64,000 nt of DNA, taken from contig JAOWCC010000791.1 in assembly GCA_030867875.1 (NCBI GenBank), positions 62,001-126,000 of the forward strand, in the 5' to 3' direction. This document shows positions 30,808-43,972 of the stretch, piece after piece (positions within the stretch are counted from its first letter, which is position 1; the number at the start of each line of letters is the position of its first letter). The notes under the pieces were generated by a model. That model was not told the origin of the DNA. It ran no database searches and was given only the letters and a program-made list of their open reading frames with translations. Made by a program: the position numbers and the translations under genes. The stretch comes from Actinernus sp. WN-2022 (taxonomy: Eukaryota; Cnidaria; Anthozoa; Actiniaria; Actinernidae).

Positions 30808-31352
30808 GCCTGATTCACGTAATGACGTGTGACCCGATAACCAAGCTTTTCTGTGAGCTCGTAACTAGATGCTTCTTAGCGCAGTCCGGGTCGGTAGTGC
30901 ATTGGCACCGAAGCTAGCCCGCGTACTGTTTGCTTTGCCATACTGACGAGTTCTAATAAGAACGAAACAGCTGTCTATGGCTGCAATCTAGTCCGAGCGC
31001 TTTTCGTGTCAGGCCTAGCTAACCGTAGTGCTTTGTGTTAGAATTTTACGTTGTATATCAGCTTTGCTGTAGTCTTCGGACTTTTCATTCTTTTTATATA
31101 ATATATTTAAGCACGAAATCACTTCGAAGTTAATAAAGAAAAATATCGAAATGTTTGGTCTTTTTGGCCATTTTCACGCTTCCATGGAGGTATGGGCTCA
31201 AAAATATTGTTGACTATTTTTTGACAATTTTTTTTGGCCATGGCCGGAGAATTACAGACACTTTTGAGTCCTAGCTATGGCAGGCCTGGTAGAACAATAT
31301 ATTATATAGTGTAATTCTTTGCATTACGATCTCAATTTATCTTGCCAAATGA
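30808..31352. other. Intergenic, no gene seen
   Basis: Contains ATCAGCTTTGCTGTAGTC near 31058, similar to GTCAGCTTTGCCGTAGTCC near 35900, probably a dispersed repeat pair. Confidence 0.4.
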
Positions 31353-31520
31353 AATAGGCCTTATTCAGGATATAATCACGTGGTTGTACTGGACGGCAAA
31401 ACATGTCTGACTTCATTTATTTCAACGCACTTGTATGAGTTCGGTGGGGTGTTATCAGCAAAACCTGTTCGTAAATGCTCTTTTCCACCTCCAATCGATT
31501 GTCGATCTTTCTAAAACTGC
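31353..31520 (-). repeat. MITE, family B, partial copy 4
   Basis: Matches the reverse complement of the right half of 7340-7632, from AATAGGCC through CCACCTCCAATCGATTGTCG. The left half is missing. Confidence 0.7.
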
Positions 31521-34500
31521 AGATTGTTTGGCTTGAATGACGAAGGAACGAATTAGTCAGAAATTGATATTCTGACGGCACGATAGAGAGGTTGGGTTAT
31601 CCTCTAGGGATATAGTCATACTATTTAAGTGCTTGGCGGGGAATATTGATCATTCTACGTGCAGTTAGTCGTCAAGCCCGGTCGCGCTAAAATTTTGTGA
31701 TTGGTTCCAAATATTTATGTACTTTTTACTTTTCGTTTCGATTTGATATATCGTGTAAAGGACTGTTTACCTCGTCCCCAGAGGTCTGTGCCACTGCATT
31801 AGTCGGGGAATAGTAAAATTGTTATCGAGTCCTATGACGCTCGTAAGATAGGTGTGTTTGTTAACATTGTCGAATTGTGACTGTTAGCCAAATGCATTTC
31901 ATCGATAAAATTCCAAACAAAAAATGAACTGGCTATTTTCTAAGGGTACACAAATATATTTATGACGTCATAATGACGTACACAAAAAATGGGGCTTAAA
32001 TTCTAAACTGTTATACTAAAAAAAAAATCTAAATTCTAAAAAGAACACGTTGTTATTACTAAAGAGCCCTATTATTGTGCAAAATATGATGCACCAGTAT
32101 TTCGAACTGTAAAAGTTAAAACAAGCAACATTTTCATAAATGGTTTTATGCTATTTAATTTCCGCCAAGTTTTGGCGGGAAAATTACCAAATTTCGAAAT
32201 TTAATAACTTTCGTTTACCTCAACCGATCAAAAAGGGGTTTTCGATTATTTCATTCTCATGAGCAAGAGATTTTAAAAAAAGATATAATATAACGTTTTT
32301 AGAGGTAATAAAACTTTATAAGAAACCTATTAGAAAAGGATATATGACGTCATTGTGACGTCATAATGATGGCTATATTAGCTTAACTTATCAGACTATG
32401 TTTTGTTTACACTCCTTTACACACCTACCAAAATTCATTCTTCTATGTCGAAAACTTTTAAATATATATAAAACCCGCCGTTTTTACGATCATTTGTGGC
32501 ACAAATTTTGGCCCGGCGTGTACTAAATTGAAATCTTGGTGGCGGCCAAATTGCAAAAGAAAACTTGCTACAAAAACACTAATTAAAATCGCTTGATATT
32601 ACATAAGTTATGTTGATGATTTAGAGGTTGATAACCCCATTAATTTTGGAGGAAATGTACATTTTCTGAGGCCTACAATCAGCGAGGGAATTGTACTGGT
32701 AATTTTTGACAGATCTGACATGCATAACTAATTAGGAGACGTTTTTCAAAATCACAGGCGTTGCGGGCAGGCGTTTATATTAGAGTTCCTAAGGAGAGGA
32801 ATCGCTAACTTAATTAATTCATGAAATGACCCGTATAAACTAACAAAAATTAGGGTGGGGGTGGAGGAGAAATTAATTTAATAAAAAAATTTCAAGACCC
32901 CTGTTAGCCTGAAAATTTACTTTTTAAAGCAACCCCCCTTTGGTATCCAATTAATTTTCAAGATCCCTCTAGACTACCTTAAAATATTTTGGGACCCCCC
33001 TTTTCTCCAATATTTTTTTACAAGATCCCCCAATATTTTCCACCCCCCCCCCCCCCCCCCCCCCCCCTCTCCAAGTTAAATAATGACTGGTCCCTTATCA
33101 ATTAAACATCTGAGACCACCAACAAAATAAATGTTTTCTGATCAACATTATCTGACATATAATACAAGTCGCAATAATTAATCAATATGACATTGCAGTA
33201 AACACTGTAAAACCTTTATATGCTTTATTATTAATAAAAACTTTTTACCATATAGCTATCGTGTTATTATTTAGTAAATACAACTACTTTTTTTTAAATG
33301 TCATTCTGGTTATACATTAGAAAAAAAATATTTTCAAGGAGGTGTGGGGTGGGGGTGGGCAACTGCATGCCCCCCTTGTCCCCCACTAGCTGCGGCCCTG
33401 TCATCTATATACACACCTTGACGATCTTAGACTCATATAATTATGACTCACATTCAGATTACTAATGTCAATTATGTTATAAATACTTCTAATGTAATTA
33501 TACAAATAAAACTATCATACAACTCAATAAAATTGATAACCCCTGCTTCATAGTAGTAATAATAATAATAATAATAATGATTTATTAGCAATACATCCAC
33601 TAGGTGGCTCTTCGTTTGCTAAAAGCTAAATATATATAAAATTAAAAAAAGAAATGTGATACTAATTATACTAATAATTATTAACAAAACTATATGATAT
33701 AAAGTTACTAACTCTTAATATTAAGTATAAAAATGGCATAAAGGATAGTATTAATTGGCATAAAAAGTGCTATAAGATATAAATAATTAAGCTACGCGTG
33801 ATTTCGCTTTACATAAGACATTTCTAATTGCCTTGACTCAGCATATGTATAAGCTGGCTAGTATTCTCAGTGTACACTGAGTTCTCAAGGTTAATATTAT
33901 TGCCACCCATCGAGGAAAAAAATCCTGACGTTTCCCCAACTTTTCAGTGCATGACTAGACAACAATTTTCATTGAACATAATACTAGTCATTATCAGTGG
34001 AAGTCATTATCAAAACTTATAGCCTGCCCCCAGGGGGTACACCTGCCATACAGGTATATGCCACACCAAAGAGTATGCTTTTCAAGCTGTTTTAGTCTGA
34101 AATAGGCTAATACATTTTGCCTTTTTGGTCGGAATAGGTTACGATTTTTTTCAGGGAAATACGAAGGCACACATTTCCATTTATTTAGCTTGTAATGACA
34201 GAGATCAGTACAGTAAAAACGGTATGGAAAATCTTATATTTTGGTCTGAAATAGGGTCACCGCTTGGAGACTCAGGTGGCGCACCCCCACCCAAAATCTC
34301 AGAGGGGCCCTCAGCTTTACATTTATATTACAAAAGCAGTAGACACACGTACCCACTGGGTATCTATTTTTATGTGTGTCACGGCTTACATGAAAACCAA
34401 CCTAAGTTGATTGTAAACACCGTGGGTAAATAAAGGTTTGATTGATTGATTGATCTAATACATTTCTATAATACCACTTTTAAAGTTTTTGTACCACACT

Positions 34501-34854
34501 CAACTTGGCTCTGGCAGTATCCCCATGTTTGTCGTGATACTTTGAAATGCTTTTAATTTCAACAGTAAACGAAGTAACTGACGATTCTAAAAGGCGGATT
34601 CTATTTTAGACTTTTTAGTCTTCTTTGATAGCCGAACCGGCTAGACTTCAGAATACCCGGCTACTTCCATCGTACTTCGAAAGAGCATGCATGCACTGAG
34701 TTGGGCCACAGGTAGCCTATTTTTTTTCTGTACAAAAACAGGTCTTCACATAAATTGCTATGTTTTTTGCACCAGCTTATTTATTTTTATAAGTGATGTG
34801 AACTGCGTCAGTCTATAGATAGAAAGAAAAGAAAAGAAATAAATATTTTTTGTG
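31521..34854. other. Intergenic AT-rich region with simple repeats
   Basis: No exon is recognised. It holds a run of 25 C at 33043-33067 within a pyrimidine-rich stretch, an AAT run at about 33557-33580 next to TTTATTAGCAATACATCCAC (probably a retroelement 3' tail), and a TTGA run at 34437-34455 after AATAAAGG, which also looks like a non-LTR tail. The ORF at 34125-34433 has no recognisable domain. Confidence 0.5.
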
Positions 34855-35270
34855 CCTTCTCTACTCGTGCTCTGGCTCCACCGGTGTTTTGTCAAGAACG
34901 TCAAGAATGTCGTCACGAGTCAAAACCTTGACCCTAGTTTCCCGCGTTCGATTTTTACCGGGATCTGGAAGGCCTCGGTTGCTGCAGCGTATTTGAATTT
35001 GCTGCAGCGTATTTGGATTTGCGTTCGGGTATATGGATTTGCGTTTGTGTATTTGGATTTGCGTTCGTGTATTTGTATTTGCGTTCGTGTATTTGGATTT
35101 GCTGCAGCGTATTTGGATTTGTTGCAGCGTATTTGAATTTGCTGCAGCGTATTTGAATTTGCTGCAGCGTATTTGAATTTGCTGCAGCGTATTTGAATTT
35201 GCTGCAGCGTATTTGGATTTGCTGCAGCGTATTTCAATTTGCGTTTCTGTATTGCACCTATGGGCCACCG
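34855..35270 (-). repeat. Family G repeat with 18-bp minisatellite core, copy 2
   Basis: Flanks match 17972-18365. The core has about 16 units, most carrying GCTGCAGCGTATTTGAATTT, whereas copy 1 is dominated by GCGTTCGTGTATTTG variants. Confidence 0.85.
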
Positions 35271-35275
35271 TACAT

Positions 35276-37215
35276 CCAAGGTGATCCGGTTCCTGCACTT
35301 CGTCTGAATTGGTCCTTCAATATAAGTATGTGCGGGAAATATTAACATTACTTAATGAAGCATTCTGTTTTAAAAGTTTATCTTGAAGAGACTTTTATGT
35401 GAAGTCATACTTCTGAGCGTCAGTTCAACTTTGTTTCAACTTTGGGCGAGTTGCGCTGGTATGGAGTCCAGAGTTTTTACGTCAGGTAGGTGTAACAATA
35501 TTGGTCTTAATTAGCTGAAGATTGCCTGGCTGTTTTGCTTATGTATGTTCTTTATGTAAGTAGTGTAGGAGCTAAAGTAATCTGGGCAATGTCCTTGCCT
35601 TATCGTATGAAGCATGCACATACAGCTTCATAAGGTGTGATTATATCATCGATAATTATATCATCGATAGAAAGCCAGCCGATATAAGTGAATTTATGCT
35701 GTTATCCCACTGAGCATAAAACATTTTATAGCTAAACTGCATGAAACACAAACAACAGATAAGGGGCGGGCATCTCGTTCAATGATACTTGTCGGACACG
35801 TACAATCACAGCAGTATATAATATTGGCCAATCAAGTCTACATAGACTTGTCATCTATATAAGTACCTGAAGATGGCTGGTTTTGCCTACGTTGTGTCAG
35901 CTTTGCCGTAGTCCTTGGACTTCGTATACATAGATGTGTAGTCAGTACATTTCTTCTATTCTTAACATATGTCCTAAAGAAATTAGGTATCAAAGTAGAG
36001 AAACGCCTTCGATTGTTTCTTACATATTCATCACTCCTGACACCCTCAACGGTATGCCAACGGGATTACAAAACAATATTCTGCACCCACATTCCGTAAC
36101 GCTATAAAATATATAGTTTGACCGAGCTATCAAAAATATTATCATTTAATTGATGATGACAGTGAACAAACCTTTCCTCAATCCTTTCTTGGGGATTACG
36201 AGAAATTGACTTAGAACACTGTAATATGGCTGTACGGTTTGTCGCTCTAATGTCGGAGAAGACGTGAATCAGTATCCTTCTGATCTAATTAATATTTTGC
36301 GTCAACAACTTATCACATTTTGCGTGAACTTTTATTTCATTTTCTATCAAACATTATTACATTTTGCATTACTGGTACATTTGTGTCAAAAGTTATTGCA
36401 TGTTGTGGTGTAACAGTTACTTTTGATTTAGGGAGTGGTCGACCAGCTGCCAAAATCCTACTCAACCTGCAGGCCATCTAAGAATGAGTCTGTGTGTAAT
36501 TTGGTAGTGTTTCGTCATATTCATATGGGAAAGATTGTAATCAGAGAAAAAACCTTTCCATTAATTCTTTTTCCTGTATTTGGGAATACATTTAAAACCA
36601 ATGGCTAACAAATGACATTCTATCCATCGGCAACACACACTACACTTGAACATCGCTATAATTAATAAACCTGTTGAAGTGATAATTGTCTTTTAAGCAA
36701 ACAAATGCCGGTTAATTGCTAGGCGCAACTACACTCGATCACCTCTGAAACTGAATATCCACACACATATGATCAATTTCAAAAGTGTTTAAAATTACTC
36801 AGGTTTTTGTAAGATTGAAAGTTTCCAAAAAGACATAAAAAACAATTGCAACATCTGTGTTTTGACGTTAATGCGCCTTTTTTTTTCAATTCAGATCCGT
36901 CTTGGTTTTAGTTGCTCAACTACTAATTAACTAGGTCAATCACAAAGTCGGAGAAAACGTTTTGTCTGCGTTTGTTTTTCCTTCCTCCGCAAAATCCAAA
37001 CGAAGTTTCCAATTCAACCAAGGAATCCGTGTCCCCCGATTAATAGACCCTTTCTTAAGGCTGTACTGAGAAGACTAGACACGTAAATAAGGTTGTTTTA
37101 TTTTTATTTTCTACAGCAGGGAAGAATCTTAAAAGACTGATATCTGGCACCTTTTTATCTAAAGTTTGGTTCTCTATACAACAACCTTATTACGAAACAT
37201 TATAGACCTTTAAAC
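35276..37215. other. Intergenic, no gene seen
   Basis: No supportable exon. A short duplicated TTATATCATCGATA occurs near 35640-35660. Confidence 0.4.
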
Positions 37216-38220
37216 ATGACCAACCAATCAACAATAACATCCTGTTTCTTCCTTCAACCGGACGCAGCAGGTGTCAAGGGAATATATGCAACCTCCATTG
37301 TCAGTATTGTACTAAACTGTATCACGGCACCTCCAGCAGTAATCTTGAATATCTTGGTCATCATAGCGATCTGCAAGACACCGTCTATATACAGTCCTTC
37401 TTATCTCTTTATTGCGAATCTCTGCATGTTTCTCAGATCTTGGTGTGGGTCCCCTAGTGCAGCTTTGTATATATTGTTCACACTGGACGAAATTAGATCT
37501 AGAGAAGATAGACTCTGACTTTGTTTGCAAGATAGATGTGGGAGGTCGGAGGAATGTTCGATCATGTCTTTGGAGGGGCATCATTTTTTATTGTGTCTGC
37601 AATTAGCATCGATCTCTACCTTGCATTACATCTTGGAATGCGTTACCGTCTAGTGGTCACAACATCTCGGGTGACAAGACTGTTGGTTGTATTATGGCTG
37701 TTCGTCGTTGCGCAGGGCTCGATGCGCTTGATATTCCCATTTAGGATTTTGCGAATGTTGCAGGCATTATTGATGTTAGTATTGCTTACCATCATTGCAT
37801 TCGCTTACACGATGGCATTCAAGACGTTGAAACATCACCAGACAAAACTAGCAGTTACTAGCCAAGCACCATCTTCACTGAGTATCATTAACAGTCATAG
37901 AAAGTGTCTACATTTTATGCTGTATATCCTCGGACTGATAGTGTTGGGTTACGTTCCTTTACTTCTTTCATATGTTGCCGTTGCCGTTACTGGAGTGAAT
38001 GACATCACAGCAGCTGCAATGAACATTACCATCCCAATCGTTCTGGTAAATTCCTGCTTAAACCCCATTCTCTACAGCTGGAGGATCAAGGAGATCCGTT
38101 GTGCATGTACCGATATCATTCGGAAAGTGTTTTCTAAGGCCAACATTGAAGTTAATGCAATGAATAAAAAACAAAAAAGGAAAGAGTGTATTGTTTATCA
38201 AAAGCTTTCAACAGATACCA
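37216..38220 (+). pseudogene. Rhodopsin-family GPCR, frameshifted
   Basis: Seven-helix class A receptor remnant. TM1 is AVILNILVIIAI with the conserved Asn. TM2 is split: FIANLC in one frame, SDLGVGPLVQ in the next. TM3 to TM7 lie in a third frame, from about 37540: the DRY position reads D-L-Y within SAISIDLYLALH, TM6 is followed by a short loop, and TM7 keeps NSCLNPILYSW (NPxxY type). At least three frame changes fall within 37420-37550. It resembles the intronless, lineage-expanded adenosine/melanocortin-like receptors of cnidarians; the ligand cannot be inferred. The tail after about 38220 runs into a repeat and lost its own stop. Confidence 0.8.
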
Positions 38221-38225
38221 CCTTA

Positions 38226-38480
38226 GGGCCTGAGTACATGAGGCGGGCTGATCCGGTTTGGAGAGACCGGATCAGTCCAGCAAACCGGGCTAGTCCGCTT
38301 CATGTAATCGCGATCACCGGTCTAGCCCGGTTTGGCGAGGAATTACAATTATCCCACACATTGTCCTCATGGCTGCCATTTTGTAAAACAGTGACTTCCC
38401 GCCAAAAACGGTCGCGCCAAAGGCCCCCAGCCCAGCTGGATCGCTCCATGTAATACGGGCTGAAACACAGCTCGGCAAGC
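38226..38480. repeat. GC-rich inverted-repeat element abutting the GPCR
   Basis: GGGCCTGAGTACATGAGGCG with GATCCGGTTTGG / CCGGATCAGTCC hairpins resembles a MITE end. A similar TCCATGTAATACGGGC motif occurs near 38443. The far boundary is not clear. Confidence 0.4.
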
Positions 38481-39444
38481 CAGGTAGTTAGGTAGTACCT
38501 TACATTTTGGTTTATTATATCCTTACAAATAATCCTCCAATCAGATGTGTGTTTTAGGGTCACGTGCTAGACCTAATGAATCTGGGTCGATGACATAGTT
38601 ACCGCTAGAGGTGACTGCACGGTAGCGCGTAGCGATGTTTTGATGTAGCAGTTCTTTACACCAGAAAACAGAGGAAAAGGACATCTGCATGAGCGATAAT
38701 CAGAATCCGGCCGTGATCACATCCGATCCTGATTTTCCGAGGCGCCTTCATCTACCAAACCAAGATATCGTACTCTCATGCTTGATATTCATTCACAGAC
38801 AGTTTCTTGAAGGAGTAATCACCTCAAAGATGTATTTCAGTTAGAGCAAACAAGGAACACGAATATAAACATTATTAACACTGAGACATACATGAACTTG
38901 AATAAAATGTTTATGAACTACATTAGTTTTAAATCATTTCCTCAAGCAAACTCCCCCAGTTAGCCCCTATAGATACCTCAGCAAAGTGTTTCTGAGTTTT
39001 CTTCTTGACGGGAAATGAAACATACCTGGAGTACAAAGCTTCGATCAACTGTCCCTGCAACTTGCCGAGTTCCTATCGAAACTACTCTTAACGCCATAGA
39101 TAACTTAACGAAGTGTTTCCGAGTTTCTAAATATTCCTGTCCTAGTGCTTCCCTGAACTTCGGCATAATAAATTATCTGTGCACTATCGAGTTCCTATCG
39201 AAATTGTTGTTCTCGCAAATCTGTTTAGAGCGTTATAAACCATTTCTATGTATTAAAGACTAGAATGAAAGGCAGAGATTGTCGATTATTTATCCGGCAG
39301 CAACAACTCATGGTTGTAGAATTAACAACGCTCGCGCTCGGCCTCGGAGATAATTTCTTCCTTGTCAACACATAGCCAAAATAGTCGCCCAGGCTCCTAG
39401 TCGGGCTTTAATTTCCAATACATTTATTGAGAAATAGGAAACAG
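38480..39444. other. Intergenic, no gene seen
   Basis: A motif (GAGTTCCTATCGAAA) is repeated at about 39068 and 39188, suggesting a small duplication. No exon. Confidence 0.4.
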
Positions 39445-40583
39445 CAGGAGCCCATAACCAGGAGCGTCCATCCCGCATTCTAGGTCTATGTCAACAGCGT
39501 CCATCGCACATACTAGGTCTATGTGACAGCGTCCATCCCACATACTAGGCCTATGTGACAGCGTCCATCCTGCATACTAGGTCTATGTGACAGCGTCCAT
39601 CCTGCATACTAGGCCTATGTGACAGCGTCCATCCCACATACTAGGCCTATGTGACAGCGTCCATCCTGCATACTAGGTCTATGTGACAACGTCCATCCTG
39701 CATACTAGGCCTATGTCAACAGCGTCCATCGCACATACTAGGCCTATGTGACAGCGTCCATCCCGCATACTAGGTCTATGTGACGGCGTCCATCCCACAT
39801 ACTTGGTCTATGTGACAGCGTCCATCCCGCATACTAGGTCTATCAGTGACAGCGTCCATCTCACATACTAGATCTATGTGACAGCGTCCATCCCACATAC
39901 TTGGTCTATGTGACAGCGTCCATCCTGCATACTAGGTCTATGTGACAGCGTCCATCCCACATACTTGGTCTATGTGACAGCGTCCATCCCGCATACTAGG
40001 TCTATGTCAACAGCGTCCATCGCACATACTAGGTCTATGTGACAGCGTCCATCGCGCATACTAGGTCTTTGTCAACAGCGTCCATCCCGCATACTAGGTC
40101 TATGTGACAGCGTCCATCCCGCATACTAGGTCTATGTGACAGCGTCCATCGCACATACTAGGCCTATGTGACAGCGTCAATCCTGCATACTAGGTCTATG
40201 TGACAGCGTCCATCTCACATATACTAGGTCTATGTCAACAGCGTCCATCCCGCATACTAGGTCTATGTGACAGCGTCCATCTCACAAACTAGGTCTATGT
40301 CAACAGCGTCCATCCCGCATACTAGGTCTATGTGACAGCGTCCATCTCACATACTAGGTCTATTTCAACAGCGTCCATCCCGCATACTAGGTCTATGTCA
40401 ACAGCCTCCATCGCACATACTAGGCCTATGTGACAGCGTCCATCCTGCATACTAGGTCTATGTGACAGCGTCCATCCGGCATACTAGGTCTATGTCAACA
40501 GCGTCCATCGCACATACTAGGTCTATGTGACAGCGTCCATCCCGCATACTAGTTCAATGTCACAGCGTTCATCCCGCATACCA
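39445..40583. repeat. 32-bp satellite grown from MITE family C end, about 34 copies
   Basis: It begins CAGGAGCCCATAACCAGGAG, the family C terminus, and immediately enters units of GCGTCCATCC ... CATACTAGG ... CTATGTGACA with a 32-base period; a minority carry a TCAACAG variant in place of TGACAG. The array ends against the duplicated TLDc exon. Confidence 0.92.
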
Positions 40584-40793
40584 TGGAAACCCAAGTTATG
40601 GTGCGACATTTGGCGGGGGTACGACTTCTACATCTATGATAACGCCTATAGTAATCGGAATTCTTACACTAACCCCTATTCATACCAACCTCCTCCTCGA
40701 TGTAGTTACAGTGACAAGCGATGCTCCTTCTTAGCCGGTAGCTTCAAGTTTACTCCAAGTGACGTAGAGGTGTTTTATGAGACCACCACCTGA
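40584..40793 (+). pseudogene. 5'-truncated copy of the last TLDc exon
   Basis: Reads the TLDc C terminus from about GNPSYG to the stop at 40793. A one-base deletion near 40619 (GGCGGGGGT) breaks the frame relative to the parent. After it the frame is intact (YIYDNAYSNRN ... FYETTT). No upstream exon accompanies it, so it is a pseudo-exon. Confidence 0.88.
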
Positions 40794-42352
40794 TCACAGC
40801 ATTGTACTTCTGTTGCTTACTAACAGGTTCAAGGACTAAGTTATGATAGGGCGGTTTTCGATTTAGTGTCGAAAATAATAAGTGATTGCTTTGGTTTTGC
40901 GTTTGGTTAGCTTTTTTGATGGCTGTGAGAGGTGTTTTGTAAACTAAAACCAAACGCAATCACGTAATCAGGTTTTGCATTAGCGATAGTATCGACGATT
41001 GCGTTTACTTCGCCTCGTGATTGGTTCAAGTAAAATTAATCGTGAATTACTTCAGTTCGTGATTGGCTCATTGTGTTTTCACTTGCTCCTGTGATTGGCT
41101 ATGTAATTACTTTGGTTTTGGTTTTACTATCGCTCTATGTACTAAAGTAGATTTCATATGAATGGGCAAGTTACGGTAATGACTTACGGTACGGTTACTG
41201 TACGGCATACCGTGACATTGTAATGGTTTCCCATTGTATTTGTCCTTCTTATCCAATCAAATTCCAGTATTACGGTACGTCACAGTACGGTTACGGTAAG
41301 GCTACGGACATGCCGTATTTTGTCCCACTCATAAGAAATCCGCTCTTGTTCTACCTACATTAGAGTAAAGGGGTTCGGAGAAATTGGCGAATAGTCCAAT
41401 TTATAGTTCTTGAACGCCATTTCGAAAGGTAACCAGAGGCGTGTATCTAGTTAGCATGATAATTAAAATCTATCCATATTCCTAGAAAGAGGGTTTGTAT
41501 CAGTGTAGGGTCAACTCCAGCCTCCATGGCTTGTATCTAGTTAGCATGATAATCAAAATCTATCCATATTCATAGAAAGAGGGTTTGTATCAGTGCAGGG
41601 TCAACTCCATCCTCCATGGCTTGTATCTAGTTAGCATGATAATCACAATCTATCCATATTCATAGAAAGAGGGTTTGTATCAGTGCAGGGTCACCTCCAT
41701 CCTCCATGGCTTGTATTCTAGTTAGCATGACAATCTAAATCTATCCATATTCATAGAAAGAGGGTTTGTATCAGTGCAGGTTCAACTCCATCCTCCATGG
41801 CTTGTATCTAGTTAGCATGGTAATCACAATCTATCCATATTCCTGGAAAGAGGGTTTGTATCAGTGCAGGGTCAACTCCAGCCTCCATTGCTTGTATCTA
41901 GTTAGCATGATATTAAAAATCTATCCATATTCATAGAAAGAGGGTTTGTATCAGTGCAGGGTCAACTCCAGCCTCCATGCTATGCTAAGGCTTGGTTACC
42001 TTTCAAGAACTACGTATTGGACTATTGTCTTGTTACTCCATATTAAATAATGTTCAGATATTTTCTTCTTGTAAACGTTAGTATAAAATAAGATGCACCA
42101 AAAAGTACGTACGTACGTGGATACGGATTGATGTAGTGCTATGTCGGGACACCAAATGTTAAGGAAAATGCCATGCATGCAGCATGCAGAAGAATTCAGC
42201 GTTATATTTAAACAATAAAAATTGGGTTTAAACGTAGAGTATATGAGTTAATTGATGATTGTCGGTTTCTTATATATAGTATATAAAATGATGACGATCA
42301 TATGTCAGTTAGGTCCGTTTCAGACGGAGAATATTTCATGCGCAGAACTTAA
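40584..42352 (+). repeat. Segmental duplication of 14.04-15.80 kb
   Basis: Collinear with 14041-15798: TLDc last exon, family F MITE (about 40850-41140), ACGGTACGG region, 90-bp minisatellite (about 41430-41985) and the spacer up to the first 44-bp unit. Divergence by eye is a few percent plus indels. The copy continues past two later insertions at 47763-47796 and 52195-52475. Confidence 0.93.
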
Positions 42353-43972
42353 AGGGGCCGTCTCACCCACAGTGCTTAGCGTGCTTTTGTTATTGTTTAT
42401 ATCCGGGACTTTGACCCCTTGTTCACGGCGGGAACCTCACGAACTAAGCGTATTCTTTATGTTGGTAACATGTAATTTTGATTTGAACATGGATGACCTT
42501 GATGAAACTAATAGTACCTTACAAGTTGAATGCGAAGTCAACAAAGTGTTATACAGCAGTACTTGGCTGTACTATAACATTTACCGCTCACCCGTCGCTG
42601 CTATAAACAGAGAACACTCTCCCGGGTAATACTAATAATTATGAAAGCGAGAGGTTTCTCTGGGGTTTCTCTCCTCGGTTATATTTTTACTTGCATGCAG
42701 ACAGAGAGAGATCGAGAGATCTGCTAGCAGGCAATCTCGTTACTGGCAGTAGCAGAGAACCAGTTCAAGATAGAACACTGAACGAATTACAGCTCGTTTC
42801 AATGGGAAATTATTATCTCGGCGGCTCTGTTGTCAAATTTCGTGCGAGTATAAACTTTGATCACCGGTGAATCCGAAAATCTCGGCAAAATCACTGTGTG
42901 AAAGCCCTTCGAAACCAGAGAGAGAGACCTGTTTCCACAAGTTAAACGCCGAAGCCCTCAAAATGATTTTAGGAAATTGCTCAATTCTTTTCTGGTCGAC
43001 CAAGCGGAGTTTCGCTGCCTATAATATTTTGTTGACTATAATATTTACCGCTCACCCGTCGCTTCCGAACCCTGTCATCAGTACCTGACTATAAACAGAG
43101 AATACTAATAATTATGAAAAGAGGTTTCTCCCCTCGATTTTATTTTTCCCTGCAGAGAGAGAGATCATCTGCTAGCAGGCAATCTCGTTGCTGGTGCCAG
43201 AGAACCAGTTCAAGAGAGAACAGTGAACGAATAACAGCTCGCTTGAATAGGAAATTATTACCATGCAGTTTCAGCGGCTTTGTTTGTCAAATTTCGTGCG
43301 AGAATAAAAGGCTTCAAATGATCAACCCGGTGAATCCGAAAATCTCGGCAAAATCACTGTGTGAAAGCCCTTCGAAACCAGAGAGAGAGACCTGTTTCCA
43401 CAAGTTAAACGCCGAAGCCCTCAAAATGATTTTAGGAAATTGCTCAATTCTTTTCTGGTCGACCAAGCGGAGTTTCGCTGCCTATAATATTTTGTTGACT
43501 ATAATATTTACCGCTCACCCGTCGCTTCCGAACCCTGTCATCAGTACCTGACTATAAACAGAGAATACTAATAATTATGAAAAGAGGTTACTCCCCTCGG
43601 TTTTATTTTTCCCTGCAGAGAGAGAGATCATCTGCCAGCAGGCAATCTCGTTGCTGGTGCCAGAGAACCAGTTCAAGAGAGAACAGTGAACGAATAACAG
43701 CTCGCTTGAATAGGAAATTATTACCATGCAGTTTCAGCGGCTTTGTTTGTCAAATTTCGTGCGAGTATAAAAGGCTTCAAATGATCAACCCCGTGAATCC
43801 GAAAATCTCGGCAAAATCACTGTGTGAAAGCCCTTCGAAACCAGAGAGAGAGACCTGTTTCCACAAGTTAAACGCCGAAGCCCTCAAAATGATTTTAGGA
43901 AATTGCTCAATTCTTTTCTGGTCGACCAAGCGGAGTTTCGCTGCCTATAATATTTTGTTGACTATAATATTT

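Noticed and set aside
34852..35348. Frames on both strands through the 18-bp core (also 18055-18420)
   Set aside because: The 18-bp period keeps frames open on both strands; flanks are a dispersed repeat, not exons.
39445..40583. Possible CRISPR array (regular about 32-bp repeats)
   Set aside because: Units abut directly with no unique spacers, and the context is an animal genome; it is a satellite.
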